Shown: piece after piece, positions 16,849-24,241 of the stretch
How positions within the stretch are numbered: position 1 is the stretch's first letter
Layout of the letters: each line of letters begins with the position of its first letter
Assembly (NCBI RefSeq): GCF_000143985.1
Contig: NC_014364.1
Location: forward strand, 2,108,001-2,172,000
Origin: Sediminispirochaeta smaragdinae DSM 11293
GTDB lineage: Bacteria > Spirochaetota > Spirochaetia > DSM-16054 > Sediminispirochaetaceae
DNA: 64,000 nt
Reading direction: 5' to 3'
Position numbers and translations under genes: made by a program
The notes under the pieces: generated by a model
Told to the model about the DNA's origin: nothing
Seen by the model: only the letters and a program-made list of their open reading frames with translations
Database searches by the model: none

Positions 16849-18519
16849 CTATTTATCAAATTGGTAGAAAAGTGGTTTGGGGAATTTAATCATCAAAGGA
16901 GAAGGAAAAATCGGATTTGTAATAATGTACTCGCCTTGAACCAATCTTGTCATAATATTCTTATATGTGGAATTGATAAAACTATAGTCTTTATTACTTA
17001 TTTCAATACTATTTGTTCTACCATAACAATTAGTTGAACAGTTTCCTTTTACACCAGCATTTATTGAACTTCGAAATTGCTCAGCACCGAATAATACTAA
17101 ACCTAACGATCTTCCCCTCTCTGTAATATCAAGAATATAACGAAGCAAAGGAGAGTTTTTTGGTACATTACTTCCTGCATGCTTATTAAGTTCATCTACA
17201 AAGATTATGATACGGTCAGGAAAATCTTCTTTTAAATCTACCCCTTCAAGTTTTGCTTCATAGATGTTTTTCAGAACATCACCAAAAACAAAAGATTGCA
17301 AAGTTTCATCTAATTTTGCAATATCAATTACATAAACATTATTTTTCTTTAATTCTCGTAAGGAATCACATAGATGAACCTCATTTTTTTCTTTAATTGC
17401 TCTATCAGAGAATAAAGGATTTTTTAATGGCTTTGATATTAGTCTTTTGTATTTTTTCCAACTACTAACCGCAATTTCCTTGTTACTTCTATTCTGCTGG
17501 CTCGAGACACAAAAATCACTAATTCGATCACGAAAATTGTCCCATGTGGAAATATTTGAGAATGGTCCATTATCATCAAGAATTAATTCATTAATTGATT
17601 CCATAGTCCTTGTTTGATCATCAAAATTCGCAAACAACAATTCTAAACTTTCTTTATCATCCTGAACTGTATATTTAAACGAATTATAAATCCCCTCATT
17701 CTTTTGATCGTTTATCAATTCATCAGTTGCATATGTATTTCTTATAATTGCGTTTGAATGGGGATAGAAATACTGAACATTTGAGAACGGTGTAGCATTG
17801 ATAGAAAGATCAGAATATAGATTTTTGTCAAAAATATCTAATGTTTTGTTTTCTCTATCAATACACAAGAGATCCTTTCCTTTTACATTAAAAACAATAA
17901 ATGCTATTGATTCATTGTCGGTATTAGTTCCTGATATATATTGGTCTTGCAATGACTTTAGTAGAAACATGCAATAGCTGGTTTTGGCAGCAAGCCCAGA
18001 AATTCCAGATATATTCAAATGAGCCCCTTCTGGTCCTATTAAAAACCTTCGGTCTAATTTAACTGGAATGAATTTTTTTTCTTTATCCATTTTTTCATAC
18101 ATTTCGATGTAGCCACAAGAAATTGGATACTTTATGTCATTAAGTCCTAATGCAAAAATAATATCATCTTCACTTGCTAAGAAAACTTTTGAACCGTCTA
18201 GAACAGGAAGATATATTCCTTTTGTATTTCTTAATACTTTGCACTTGACATAATTCATACTGAGTCGCTTGGTCAATAATTTAGCATCAGTATTGCCAAA
18301 ATCATTACTGACAAACGCGCCTAAATAATTAGGAGTGTCAGTAATATGAAAGACATCTTCTACTATACCATATGTAATACTGTCTTTCTGATTATCCACT
18401 CTTACAACATCAAAGGCTTGGAGCATAATATTTGTGTTCGTCCAAAACACAAATTCATCATTAGTACATGGTTGTTTCTCAGTGGCTGTAATTTTCCCAA
18501 TAGCAGTAGAAGTGTCCAT
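16849..18519 (-). CDS. HerA-like ATPase (DUF87 type)
   Basis: 556 residues. An N-terminal beta-barrel-like segment precedes the ATPase core. Features of the HerA/FtsK superfamily: FLIGPEGAHLNISG leading to the Walker A region GISGLAAKTSY; Walker B DRIIIFVDELNKHAG with the DE pair; and a late Arg-rich segment GRSLGLVLFGAEQFRSS like the sensor region of HerA. The Walker A is unusual: a strict GxxxxGKT would need Gly where this protein has Ala before Lys-Thr. HerA proteins form hexameric DNA translocases that pair with NurA. The NurA-like gene lies 13 bases upstream, which supports that partnership here. Confidence 0.8.
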   Translation of the reverse strand: MDTSTAIGKITATEKQPCTNDEFVFWTNTNIMLQAFDVVRVDNQKDSITYGIVEDVFHITDTPNYLGAFVSNDFGNTDAKLLTKRLSMNYVKCKVLRNTKGIYLPVLDGSKVFLASEDDIIFALGLNDIKYPISCGYIEMYEKMDKEKKFIPVKLDRRFLIGPEGAHLNISGISGLAAKTSYCMFLLKSLQDQYISGTNTDNESIAFIVFNVKGKDLLCIDRENKTLDIFDKNLYSDLSINATPFSNVQYFYPHSNAIIRNTYATDELINDQKNEGIYNSFKYTVQDDKESLELLFANFDDQTRTMESINELILDDNGPFSNISTWDNFRDRISDFCVSSQQNRSNKEIAVSSWKKYKRLISKPLKNPLFSDRAIKEKNEVHLCDSLRELKKNNVYVIDIAKLDETLQSFVFGDVLKNIYEAKLEGVDLKEDFPDRIIIFVDELNKHAGSNVPKNSPLLRYILDITERGRSLGLVLFGAEQFRSSINAGVKGNCSTNCYGRTNSIEISNKDYSFINSTYKNIMTRLVQGEYIITNPIFPSPLMIKFPKPLFYQFDK

Positions 18520-18532
18520 TATAATACCTCTA

Positions 18533-19723
18533 TTAAAAAATATTCATAAAATAATCATCAGAAATGAAAGTATTTTTAAGGAGCCTTTCTGTAAGATGGA
18601 CTGGATATAAATGATTGGGCCATCGGTCCTCAATACCATATGTAGTAGGTAATCTTTCATTGATTATATTTGCTGAGATCATATCTATTTCTTCTGAATC
18701 CATTAAATAATTCTCACCATCTTCTGGTACAACCTTCTCGATTTTTACAATACCGTCAAATGGATTATGGTTATAAGTCTTTTCACGGATTCTAATATAC
18801 CAAGTGATAAAGAAAACAGGCCCTTTAGCCCCTTTGGACCTTTTACTTTCGTATTTATATGAAGGCGTTCTATGATATAGTGGGAGGTCCGCAATTAAAG
18901 ATGCTTGTGTTTTTTTCCTGTTATCTTTTAAGAAATCGGGATTAAATGTTTTTGATACACCAATAACTCTTTTGTAATTATTTAATAGCAATGAGAAATC
19001 ATTAAAGTCTCCATTTTTCGAATCGATATATTCTATTGAGCCATCTTTTATTAAGTAATTATCAACATAACGAAGTCCATCATCATTTACTAATATGTTA
19101 ATCATTCTTTTTTCTTCATCAAGCATAAATTCATGTATTTTTGATATCCCTAAATTCTCGTATGGAATATCTTTTTGCAGATGCAAATCTTGATTATAAA
19201 GGAGTACTTTATTGATAACGATATTTTGTTTTTTTAGCGTTGAAGAATTATTTATTTGAGTTCTTAGATATTCTATCGCCGTTCTTTTATCTTTACAATC
19301 ATCGATCAAAGACACAATTGCAATATTAGGTAGTGCAATTACATTGTATCTATTTAACCTTTTACATTTTAAAATTCTTTTATTTCTTTCACAACAAGCA
19401 ACACCAACTTGTCCAGCAATTATTGGATAGATACTCTTTTCATATTCTATGCTTGTCAACTTGTAAGTCTTTCTAGAGCCATCAACAAAATATTTGAATA
19501 ATGATTCACCATCCCGGAGAAATTCTTTTTTCATTCTTGATCTTAAATCAATGGGATTTGTATAATCAATTTCTTCACCTAAGTTTCTTGTTGAGAATGG
19601 AATTTGCTCTTCTGATGAACTATGAAAAGCTATTGAATGTTCATCATTATAGCAGAATTTGTTTATATTATAGATTTTACCAATCGTCAGCTTTGCTATA
19701 ATAGAAAGCGCTCTATCTATCAT
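18533..19723 (-). CDS. NurA-like nuclease
   Basis: 396 residues, first gene of the operon. FKYFVDGSRKTY (residues ~77-88) matches the first catalytic Asp motif of NurA (xxDGS). A later acidic stretch (NILVNDDGLRYVDNYLIKDGSIEYID) and the C-terminal NHLYPVHLTERLLKN match the closing NurA pattern (HxYPxxLxE). NurA is a 5'-3' exonuclease and endonuclease that works with the HerA translocase in end resection; several anti-phage systems reuse such pairs. Assignment rests on motif and neighbour together. The ribosome site is weak (TTTTAAAA region). AT-rich like its partners. Confidence 0.7.
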   Translation of the reverse strand: MIDRALSIIAKLTIGKIYNINKFCYNDEHSIAFHSSSEEQIPFSTRNLGEEIDYTNPIDLRSRMKKEFLRDGESLFKYFVDGSRKTYKLTSIEYEKSIYPIIAGQVGVACCERNKRILKCKRLNRYNVIALPNIAIVSLIDDCKDKRTAIEYLRTQINNSSTLKKQNIVINKVLLYNQDLHLQKDIPYENLGISKIHEFMLDEEKRMINILVNDDGLRYVDNYLIKDGSIEYIDSKNGDFNDFSLLLNNYKRVIGVSKTFNPDFLKDNRKKTQASLIADLPLYHRTPSYKYESKRSKGAKGPVFFITWYIRIREKTYNHNPFDGIVKIEKVVPEDGENYLMDSEEIDMISANIINERLPTTYGIEDRWPNHLYPVHLTERLLKNTFISDDYFMNIF

Positions 19724-19925
19724 TTTTAAAAGTCCTAATACTAATTTAGGGAGAATAATTTAAAACCATCCCTCCCAAAGTTCTTAATTTCTACACTACC
19801 GCTTACTATTTAAGTTCTAATAAGTTTTTACACTTACATTTGTTTATTTTAAGTGTCATAAGTATATAAATCAATATCTAATAGCTGCTAATCTGGAAAA
19901 TACAAGATTTTACATCTTTGGGACC
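19724..19925. promoter_or_regulatory. AT-rich region upstream of the NurA operon
   Basis: No gene is seen. It must hold the leftward promoter of the operon. A perfect 7-bp inverted repeat, ACACTTA (19830-19836) and TAAGTGT (19850-19856), spaced 13 bases, is a candidate operator. The repressor gene ends at 19926 on the same strand, so read-through from the repressor transcript is also possible. Confidence 0.35.
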
Positions 19926-20267
19926 CTACGCCTCCCTCTTAATACTCTGTATAGATCGATCTGCTAGGCTGGAAGTCAATGCCTTCACCGTTTCTAAGTC
20001 CTTCTCGTCCAACATTTCCAAGTCAGCCACGATATTTGCATATCGCTTTGGCGGCTGCCAGTTATCCGGATTTTTGCCGGTTACCAGGTATTCTACGGTA
20101 GTATCCAACGATTGGGCAATTCTTACCCCATCATCAACACGCGGTAATCGTTTTCTTGCTATCCACCCTCGGAAAGTTTCAAAGCTAATATTCGAGTGAT
20201 TAGAAACCCATTCTTGAGTAGTATTTTGCCGCTTTATTTCTTTTTTGACTATGTCCCAAAATCCCAT
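19926..20267 (-). CDS. Phage repressor-like XRE-family HTH protein
   Basis: 113 residues from ATG 20267; upstream in-frame ATGs would run into the operator region. The N-terminal half holds an HTH: NTTQEWVSNHSNISFETFRGWIARKRLPRVDDGVRIAQSLDTTVEYLVTG is the standard XRE layout. No peptidase (LexA-type) domain is present; the C-terminal half is short and helical. Location (divergent from the early rightward genes, with three operator-like repeats between) makes it the lysogeny repressor. It is transcribed in the same direction as the NurA-HerA operon, so that operon can be expressed in the lysogen. Confidence 0.75.
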   Translation of the reverse strand: MGFWDIVKKEIKRQNTTQEWVSNHSNISFETFRGWIARKRLPRVDDGVRIAQSLDTTVEYLVTGKNPDNWQPPKRYANIVADLEMLDEKDLETVKALTSSLADRSIQSIKREA

Positions 20268-20289
20268 ACATCTATTATCGTCTAAAAAT

Positions 20290-20367
20290 GTTGTCAAATG
20301 ACGCATGTTTTTCTTGACAAAGTTGTTAAACGGCCATAATATGCAGTTATGAAAGTTGCTAAACGAC
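20290..20367. promoter_or_regulatory. Three operator-like repeats of the genetic switch
   Basis: A 13-base motif, GTTGTCAAATGAC, recurs as GTTGTTAAACGGC and GTTGCTAAACGAC at 20290-20302, 20322-20334 and 20355-20367. Start-to-start spacing is 32 and 33 bp, three helical turns. The first lies on the repressor side, the second between the -35 and -10 of the rightward promoter, and the third inside the first rightward gene. This is the arrangement expected of repressor binding sites. Confidence 0.6.
20314..20342 (+). promoter_or_regulatory. Rightward early promoter
   Basis: TTGACA (20314-20319), 17-base spacer, TAATAT (20337-20342): a near-consensus sigma-70 promoter. A start about 7 bases after the -10 falls on the A of the ATG at 20349, so the first early mRNA may be leaderless. 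The spacer contains the second operator-like repeat. Confidence 0.75.
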
Positions 20368-20567
20368 AACAAGATAGTCGTTACAAGGTGTCTATTCCAT
20401 TCAGCGAAGATGAGAGAAACAGATTTGTTACCTTCCTCGAATCTACCGGCCGAAAGGCTGGACCCTATCTAAAAATAGAAATGATGAACCGTGTAAGGGA
20501 ATGGGAAGCTATCCAGTCCGGCAAAACACAACTCAATACAAAGCCATTTGAGAAAGTAGGGGAGTAG
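20349..20567 (+). CDS. First early phage protein, possible Arc/RHH-type regulator
   Basis: 72 residues, basic N-terminus. RYKVSIPFSEDERNRFVTFLESTGRKAGPYLKIEMMNRVREW looks like a ribbon-helix-helix strand followed by helices, as in Arc/MobC-type small proteins, but I cannot confirm the family. Position opposite the repressor suggests a Cro-like or Arc-like role. It has no ribosome site, because the promoter -10 ends seven bases before the ATG. Confidence 0.55.
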   Translation: MKVAKRQQDSRYKVSIPFSEDERNRFVTFLESTGRKAGPYLKIEMMNRVREWEAIQSGKTQLNTKPFEKVGE

Positions 20568-20569
20568 TC

Positions 20570-20623
20570 ATGGGCATAAAAGATGCCGCTGGCCAGTTAA
20601 AAAAGTCAGAGGCCGTGAGATGA
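20570..20623 (+). CDS. Possible 17-residue peptide
   Basis: ATG 20570 follows GGGGAG by four bases. It encodes 17 residues and ends in TGA overlapping the next ATG (ATGA at 20620). The strong ribosome site and overlap suggest it is translated at least as a coupling leader for the next gene. No function can be inferred. Confidence 0.35.
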   Translation: MGIKDAAGQLKKSEAVR

Positions 20624-20988
20624 ACATTGACGGCCGCCTTGAAGCGATGCTTGAGATTATCGAGCAGACACTATCCGAGATCAAAGAGAGAGAAGAGCAC
20701 CTGGCTGGCGTATCCCATGAGATCGAACTTGCGACCAGAGATATCGAAGAGTTACGAGGGATCACCGGCAGCTTAGCCGAGATTGTCGAATCAGGGAAAC
20801 GGATCGAGTGGATGACAACAACCGAAGTGGCTGACGAGCTTCATGTGAATAAACAGACCGTAAGAAGGTGGGCAGATACCGGGCTGCTTAGATGCTACCG
20901 GATCGTTAAAGAAGGGCATCGGCGCTTTGACCGCCGGGAGATATACGAGGACGTGAAGCGGATGGGAGATGAAGGTAACAAACAATGA
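20620..20988 (+). CDS. MerR/excisionase-type helix-turn-helix protein
   Basis: 122 residues. The first 60 are an acidic coiled coil (LEIIEQTLSEIKEREEHLAGVSHEIELATRDIEEL). The last 55 are a MerR-like winged helix: MTTTEVADELHVNKQTVRRWADTGLLRCYRIVKEGHRRFDRREI. Single-domain proteins of this type (BldC, excisionases) bind DNA and in phages often control excision or early genes. It lies in the early rightward operon with translational coupling to the short peptide ahead. Confidence 0.7.
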   Translation: MNIDGRLEAMLEIIEQTLSEIKEREEHLAGVSHEIELATRDIEELRGITGSLAEIVESGKRIEWMTTTEVADELHVNKQTVRRWADTGLLRCYRIVKEGHRRFDRREIYEDVKRMGDEGNKQ

Positions 20989-21016
20989 GATCAGAGCAGA
21001 AACAAGGAGAACAGAA

Positions 21017-21205
21017 ATGGCGTTAAACGAAGACAATCAGCAGCTTATAACGCTCATTAACGAGCTTGATAGCAGTGGGTACCTAATCAGAAAGATTTCT
21101 GAGCGGCCTTCATTGTGTCCTGTAAGAGAATTCGAGCTTCTTATTGAAGAAAAGTCCAAGAAAGATGATCTCCGCGGTTTGAGTGCTGCCGCGATAGAAG
21201 GATAG
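21017..21205 (+). CDS. Small early phage protein of unknown function
   Basis: 62 residues from ATG 21017 (AAGGAG nine bases upstream); a longer frame from 20969 overlaps the previous gene without a ribosome site. Sequence NEDNQQLITLINELDSSGYLIRKISERP suggests a helical cytoplasmic protein. No family is recognised. It is followed by about 240 bases without a gene. Confidence 0.5.
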   Translation: MALNEDNQQLITLINELDSSGYLIRKISERPSLCPVREFELLIEEKSKKDDLRGLSAAAIEG

Positions 21206-21449
21206 CGTTCGTTTACGAGGGGTGAGTGAGGTTCGGTCTTTACTGGCCTGAACCTCAGATCAAGGATCTTTGAAAATCAATGACTTGTGGATAGGACCTT
21301 ATCTGCAAATCACGGGGTAGAGAAGGGAAAAAGAGCAGGTGAGGGCGTTGGTAGCACCCTCACTAATCCGCGTTCACACACAACGCAAATCACAGACAAA
21401 GCTGCTGCTCAATACATCATATCGGCAGCTTTATAGAGGAGATAAATCG
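21206..21449. other. Non-coding stretch before the Dam-type gene
   Basis: No convincing gene. A frame from 21339 extends into the methylase frame but lacks a ribosome site until 21436. No strong hairpin was noticed. Confidence 0.3.
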
Positions 21450-21836
21450 TTGAATAGTCCTATTTCGTACATCGGAGGAAAAAGCAAACTTGCGGATACT
21501 ATCATCAACTTTATCCCGGAACATCAAACCTATGTCGAGGTATTTGCCGGTGGTGCGTGGATATTCTTTAGAAAGAAGTATTCGAATGGGGAAGTGCTCA
21601 ACGATAAAGATGGCGATCTGGTATCTCTCTATCGGGTGATTCAGAACCACCTCGAGGAGTTTTTACGGCAGTTCAAATGGATATTGACCAGCCGCGAAGT
21701 CTTCGATGACTTCAAGGGCCAGATGGAAAAAACCGGCCTTACAGATATCCAGAGGGCCGCACGGTACTACTACTTACAGCGTTTGTGCTTTGGGGGGAGG
21801 GTACTAAACCGAGCTTTTGGCGTGGATTCCACCTAA
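21450..21836 (+). pseudogene. D12-class (Dam-type) DNA adenine methylase, C-terminally truncated
   Basis: The TTG at 21450 follows GAGGAG by eight bases and starts NSPISYIGGKSKLADTIINFIP; motif I (YVEVFAGGAWIFF, the FxGG SAM-binding loop) is intact. The frame runs through RYYYLQRLCFGGRV and stops at TAA after AFGVDST (21834-21836). Phage D12 methylases continue for over 100 residues with the catalytic DPPY motif, which is absent here and in the other frames downstream. The methylase is therefore probably inactive. The lost 3' half is replaced by the structured non-coding stretch and tRNA-like gene that follow. Confidence 0.75.
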
Positions 21837-22166
21837 GCGGGCGAGCAACGAAACCGGCGGAAGCGGTTAGAGAGACATTTCTGCATCAAGGCAGCTATGC
21901 CAGCCTGGCAAAAATAGCAACCAGTGAGTCTGCCGGAAGGCAGATGAGAGGATACGCAGTGAGCAACGTTACGTTGGGAGAGCCTGAAAAGGTCATAGGT
22001 TCGTCCGGTTGTCAAATCTCCAGATCGCTCACCTCCGGGCCAAACCGGACACTGGTTAAAGGCTGGATGGTTTCGCATCCCGTTCAAGACGGCCTTAATA
22101 AATGTCTACCAACGGGAAGAGTCTACGTCAGTAGCTACCGAGCGCCGGGGAATCGTGGCGCACCTT
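21837..22166 (+). ncRNA. Candidate structured non-coding RNA
   Basis: No frame gives a convincing protein, but self-complementary segments are dense: AACCG/CGGTT near 21851-21871; TCTGCC-GGAA-GGCAGA (21929-21944, tetraloop hairpin); CAACG-TTA-CGTTG near 21964; a long-range 8-bp perfect stem GTCCGGTT (22003-22010) with AACCGGAC (22043-22050); and TTAAAGGC/GGCCTTAA enclosing the next part. It runs directly into a tRNA-like gene. Large phage RNAs such as GOLLD and ROOL are known to sit beside tRNA genes, but I could not match this to either. Strand is assumed from the neighbours. Confidence 0.4.
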
Positions 22167-22270
22167 GGGACTGTGGCGGAGAGGTTTATCGCACGTCGGA
22201 TTAAGTTCCGGTCGAGTCAACGGTGCGAGAGTGGAGACTCGTAACGCAGGTTCGAATCCTGCCGGTCCCA
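22167..22270 (+). tRNA. tRNA-like gene with long variable arm (Leu-like, anticodon uncertain)
   Basis: Acceptor GGGACTG pairs with CGGTCCC (one G-T), discriminator A, no encoded CCA. D-arm GCG...CGC with GG in the loop. T-arm GCAGG-TTCGAAT-CCTGC is perfect. The variable arm contains CGAGTC...GACTCG with a 17-base loop, unusually large, giving 104 bases in total. The anticodon arm is irregular: the best stem TCGGA/TCCGG leaves a six-base loop TTAAGT, so the anticodon could be TAA (Leu), but this is not secure. It may be a functional phage tRNA with odd structure, a degenerate one, or part of the structured RNA before it. Confidence 0.55.
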
Positions 22271-22316
22271 ATACGGCGCCAACCACACGCCGAAACCACG
22301 AGGATGTGGGGGAAAC

Positions 22317-22664
22317 ATGTTTCACAAACGGCTCTCTCCGGAGAATGACCTCCGGGGAGAGGATTTCATCAAAGATCAATGCGAGGTGCAAAACATGAGC
22401 AGTACAGACATGAAAACCGCTACCGAACCGGTAGCGGTTAGAAAAAATAAAAGAAAGGTTGTGATGAATCACCCGAAAAGTAGCACTATCCGATTCAAAA
22501 ATCAGGAAATACAGGCAATTGATGAACACCTTGAGTCTATGGACCATCTCATCCAGGACCTCTTTAAGAACGGTAACCGGGCAAACCGGGACCTCTTTGC
22601 CATGAGGCTTGCAACCCTGGTGCGGGTGATCCGGGAGACCCTCAACGAAGGGGTGCTTGAGTGA
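22317..22664 (+). CDS. Hypothetical early phage protein upstream of recT
   Basis: 115 residues from ATG 22317 (GGGGGAAAC before it); an internal ATG at 22395 (GAGGTG upstream) is an alternative start. The second half is helical and charged (EIQAIDEHLESMDHLIQDLFKNGN...). Its stop overlaps the recT start by four bases (GTGA), so it is co-translated with recT. Short proteins in this position are often accessory to RecT recombination, but no family is recognised. Confidence 0.55.
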   Translation: MFHKRLSPENDLRGEDFIKDQCEVQNMSSTDMKTATEPVAVRKNKRKVVMNHPKSSTIRFKNQEIQAIDEHLESMDHLIQDLFKNGNRANRDLFAMRLATLVRVIRETLNEGVLE

Positions 22665-23533
22665 ACGATCTGCAGAGCCAGGACGTGGTTTCCGAGAACA
22701 AGATCATCCAATACATGGAAGCTTCGGGAGTCGCCTCTAACCTCAACGATCATGAAAAACGGCAGTTTATCGAGGTGGCCAAGGCCTACCAGCTGAACCC
22801 CTTCAAGCGTGAAATATACTGCGTGGCCTACGGGCAGGGAGATAACCGGAGGCTGTCGATCATAACAGGCTATGAGGTCTATCTCAAACGGGCGGAGCGA
22901 ACCCAAAAGCTTGACGGGTGGGGTGTTGAAACGGCCGGATCGATCAGAACTCGCTCTCTCAGAGCCATTGTCACCATTCACCGGAAGGACTGGCAGAATC
23001 CCTTTGTACATGAAGCGTGGTGGATTGAGTACAGGCAGAACAACCGGATGTGGAACGAGAAGCCGGTAACCATGATCAAGAAGGTGGCCATTGCCCAGGC
23101 CTTCCGGTTTTGTTTTCCCGATGAGTTTGGAGGCATGCCGTATACCGCAGATGAGCTTTCCGACGAAGAGACCGGATACCGGGATGTTACCGAGGAACAT
23201 AGTGAAATACAGAAAACTCCGCCGCCGGTGCAGGAAGAAGCTACCAAGGTTCCGGAGCACTCCGAGGCTATCCCTGAGGATCCGGATGCAAAGGTCAGGG
23301 AGGATTTCAAACACAGGCTTGACGGGGCGTTTCTCGGGAAACTGATTACCAGGGACGAGCGGAACACGATGGTTGCAAACAGCAAGAAACACTCGGGGAA
23401 GACGCTCGACTCTTACATTCGGATGGTAGAGAAGAGGCTCTATGGTCAGCAGCAGAGGGCAGGGCAGGGGCCTTCTGGATCGGGCTCCGGGGATCCGCAG
23501 ACGTCGGTGCCTGAAGCGCCGGAAATCTATTGA
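22661..23533 (+). CDS. RecT/Bet-family single-strand annealing protein
   Basis: 290 residues beginning at GTG 22661, overlapping the previous stop. The region LNDHEKRQFIEVAKAYQLNPFKREIYCVAYG followed by IITGYEVYLKRAERTQKLDGW and KKVAIAQAFRFCFPDEFGGMPYTADEL is the diagnostic RecT/Bet core. These proteins bind single-stranded DNA and anneal complementary strands during phage recombination and replication. The C-terminal 110 residues (from EETGYRDVTEEH) are a charged variable tail. No exonuclease partner gene is visible next to it; an SSB gene lies 1.6 kb downstream in the same operon. Confidence 0.9.
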   Translation: MNDLQSQDVVSENKIIQYMEASGVASNLNDHEKRQFIEVAKAYQLNPFKREIYCVAYGQGDNRRLSIITGYEVYLKRAERTQKLDGWGVETAGSIRTRSLRAIVTIHRKDWQNPFVHEAWWIEYRQNNRMWNEKPVTMIKKVAIAQAFRFCFPDEFGGMPYTADELSDEETGYRDVTEEHSEIQKTPPPVQEEATKVPEHSEAIPEDPDAKVREDFKHRLDGAFLGKLITRDERNTMVANSKKHSGKTLDSYIRMVEKRLYGQQQRAGQGPSGSGSGDPQTSVPEAPEIY

Positions 23534-23551
23534 GGAAAGGTGCATGGAATC

Positions 23552-24241
23552 ATGAAAGAACACGGAATCATCTTCAACGCCGATATGGTCCGTGCTGATC
23601 TTGCCGGAAAGAAATGGCAGACAAGACGGCCTGTTAAACACCAGTTTTGTCGATCAGAATACGAGCCGGAGCTCATATCGTGGTGGGAACAGAGAAAGCA
23701 TGAAACGATAGAGTGTTGTGGTAGTTTCAGTGAACTTCAAAAGCATGGCCCGTATGGAGGCGTCGGTGATGTGCTTTGGATCAGAGAGACATGGAGAATA
23801 GGTGCATGGAAATTTCAACCTCATTCTTTTGCGATTGATTACAAAGCAGATAATTATCCTCGTCAGGAATGGTTAAGCTGTAATGACGAGCTTATGTTTC
23901 TACGGTTATTTGCACAGACGGAGAATGATGCTTACAAAAGAGAAATATATCCTAATGGAAATGGTATCTATGATTGGAAACCTGGACATTCTCCTGCAGT
24001 ATGGCGCCCGTCAATCCACATGCCGAAATGGGCCTGCCGGACTAAACGCCGAATCACCGGCGTGCGATTACAAAGAGTACAGGATATAAGCGCCGAGGAC
24101 CAGGAAGCCGAAGGATGCGGCCATGAGTTTGCGTTTGTCTGGGATGCTATCTACAAAGAGCGAGGCCTCGGCTGGGATGCAAACCCCTGGGTTTGGGTTT
24201 ACGAATATGACAATACGATCAATCGGGCGAAAACGTCATGA
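23552..24241 (+). CDS. Conserved phage protein, ASCH-like
   Basis: About 229 residues from ATG 23552 (GAGGAAAGG upstream); GTG 23540 is possible. The sequence has the layout of a phage family related to ASCH domains: IIFNADMVRADLAGKKWQTRRPVK, GDVLWIRETW, WRPSIHMPKWACRTKRRITGVRLQRVQDIS and DANPWVWVYEY. ASCH folds bind RNA or modified nucleotides. The role in phage biology is unknown. It sits between recT and further early genes with tight spacing. Confidence 0.65.
   Translation: MKEHGIIFNADMVRADLAGKKWQTRRPVKHQFCRSEYEPELISWWEQRKHETIECCGSFSELQKHGPYGGVGDVLWIRETWRIGAWKFQPHSFAIDYKADNYPRQEWLSCNDELMFLRLFAQTENDAYKREIYPNGNGIYDWKPGHSPAVWRPSIHMPKWACRTKRRITGVRLQRVQDISAEDQEAEGCGHEFAFVWDAIYKERGLGWDANPWVWVYEYDNTINRAKTS

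Noticed and set aside
21785-22204. 139-codon frame across the structured non-coding stretch
   Set aside because: It begins inside the methylase gene in another frame, has no ribosome site, runs into the tRNA-like gene and has no protein-like pattern.
22502-23641. Long leftward frame (379 codons) opposite recT
   Set aside because: It mirrors the recT and preceding genes, which have clear family matches, and lacks any recognisable domain.
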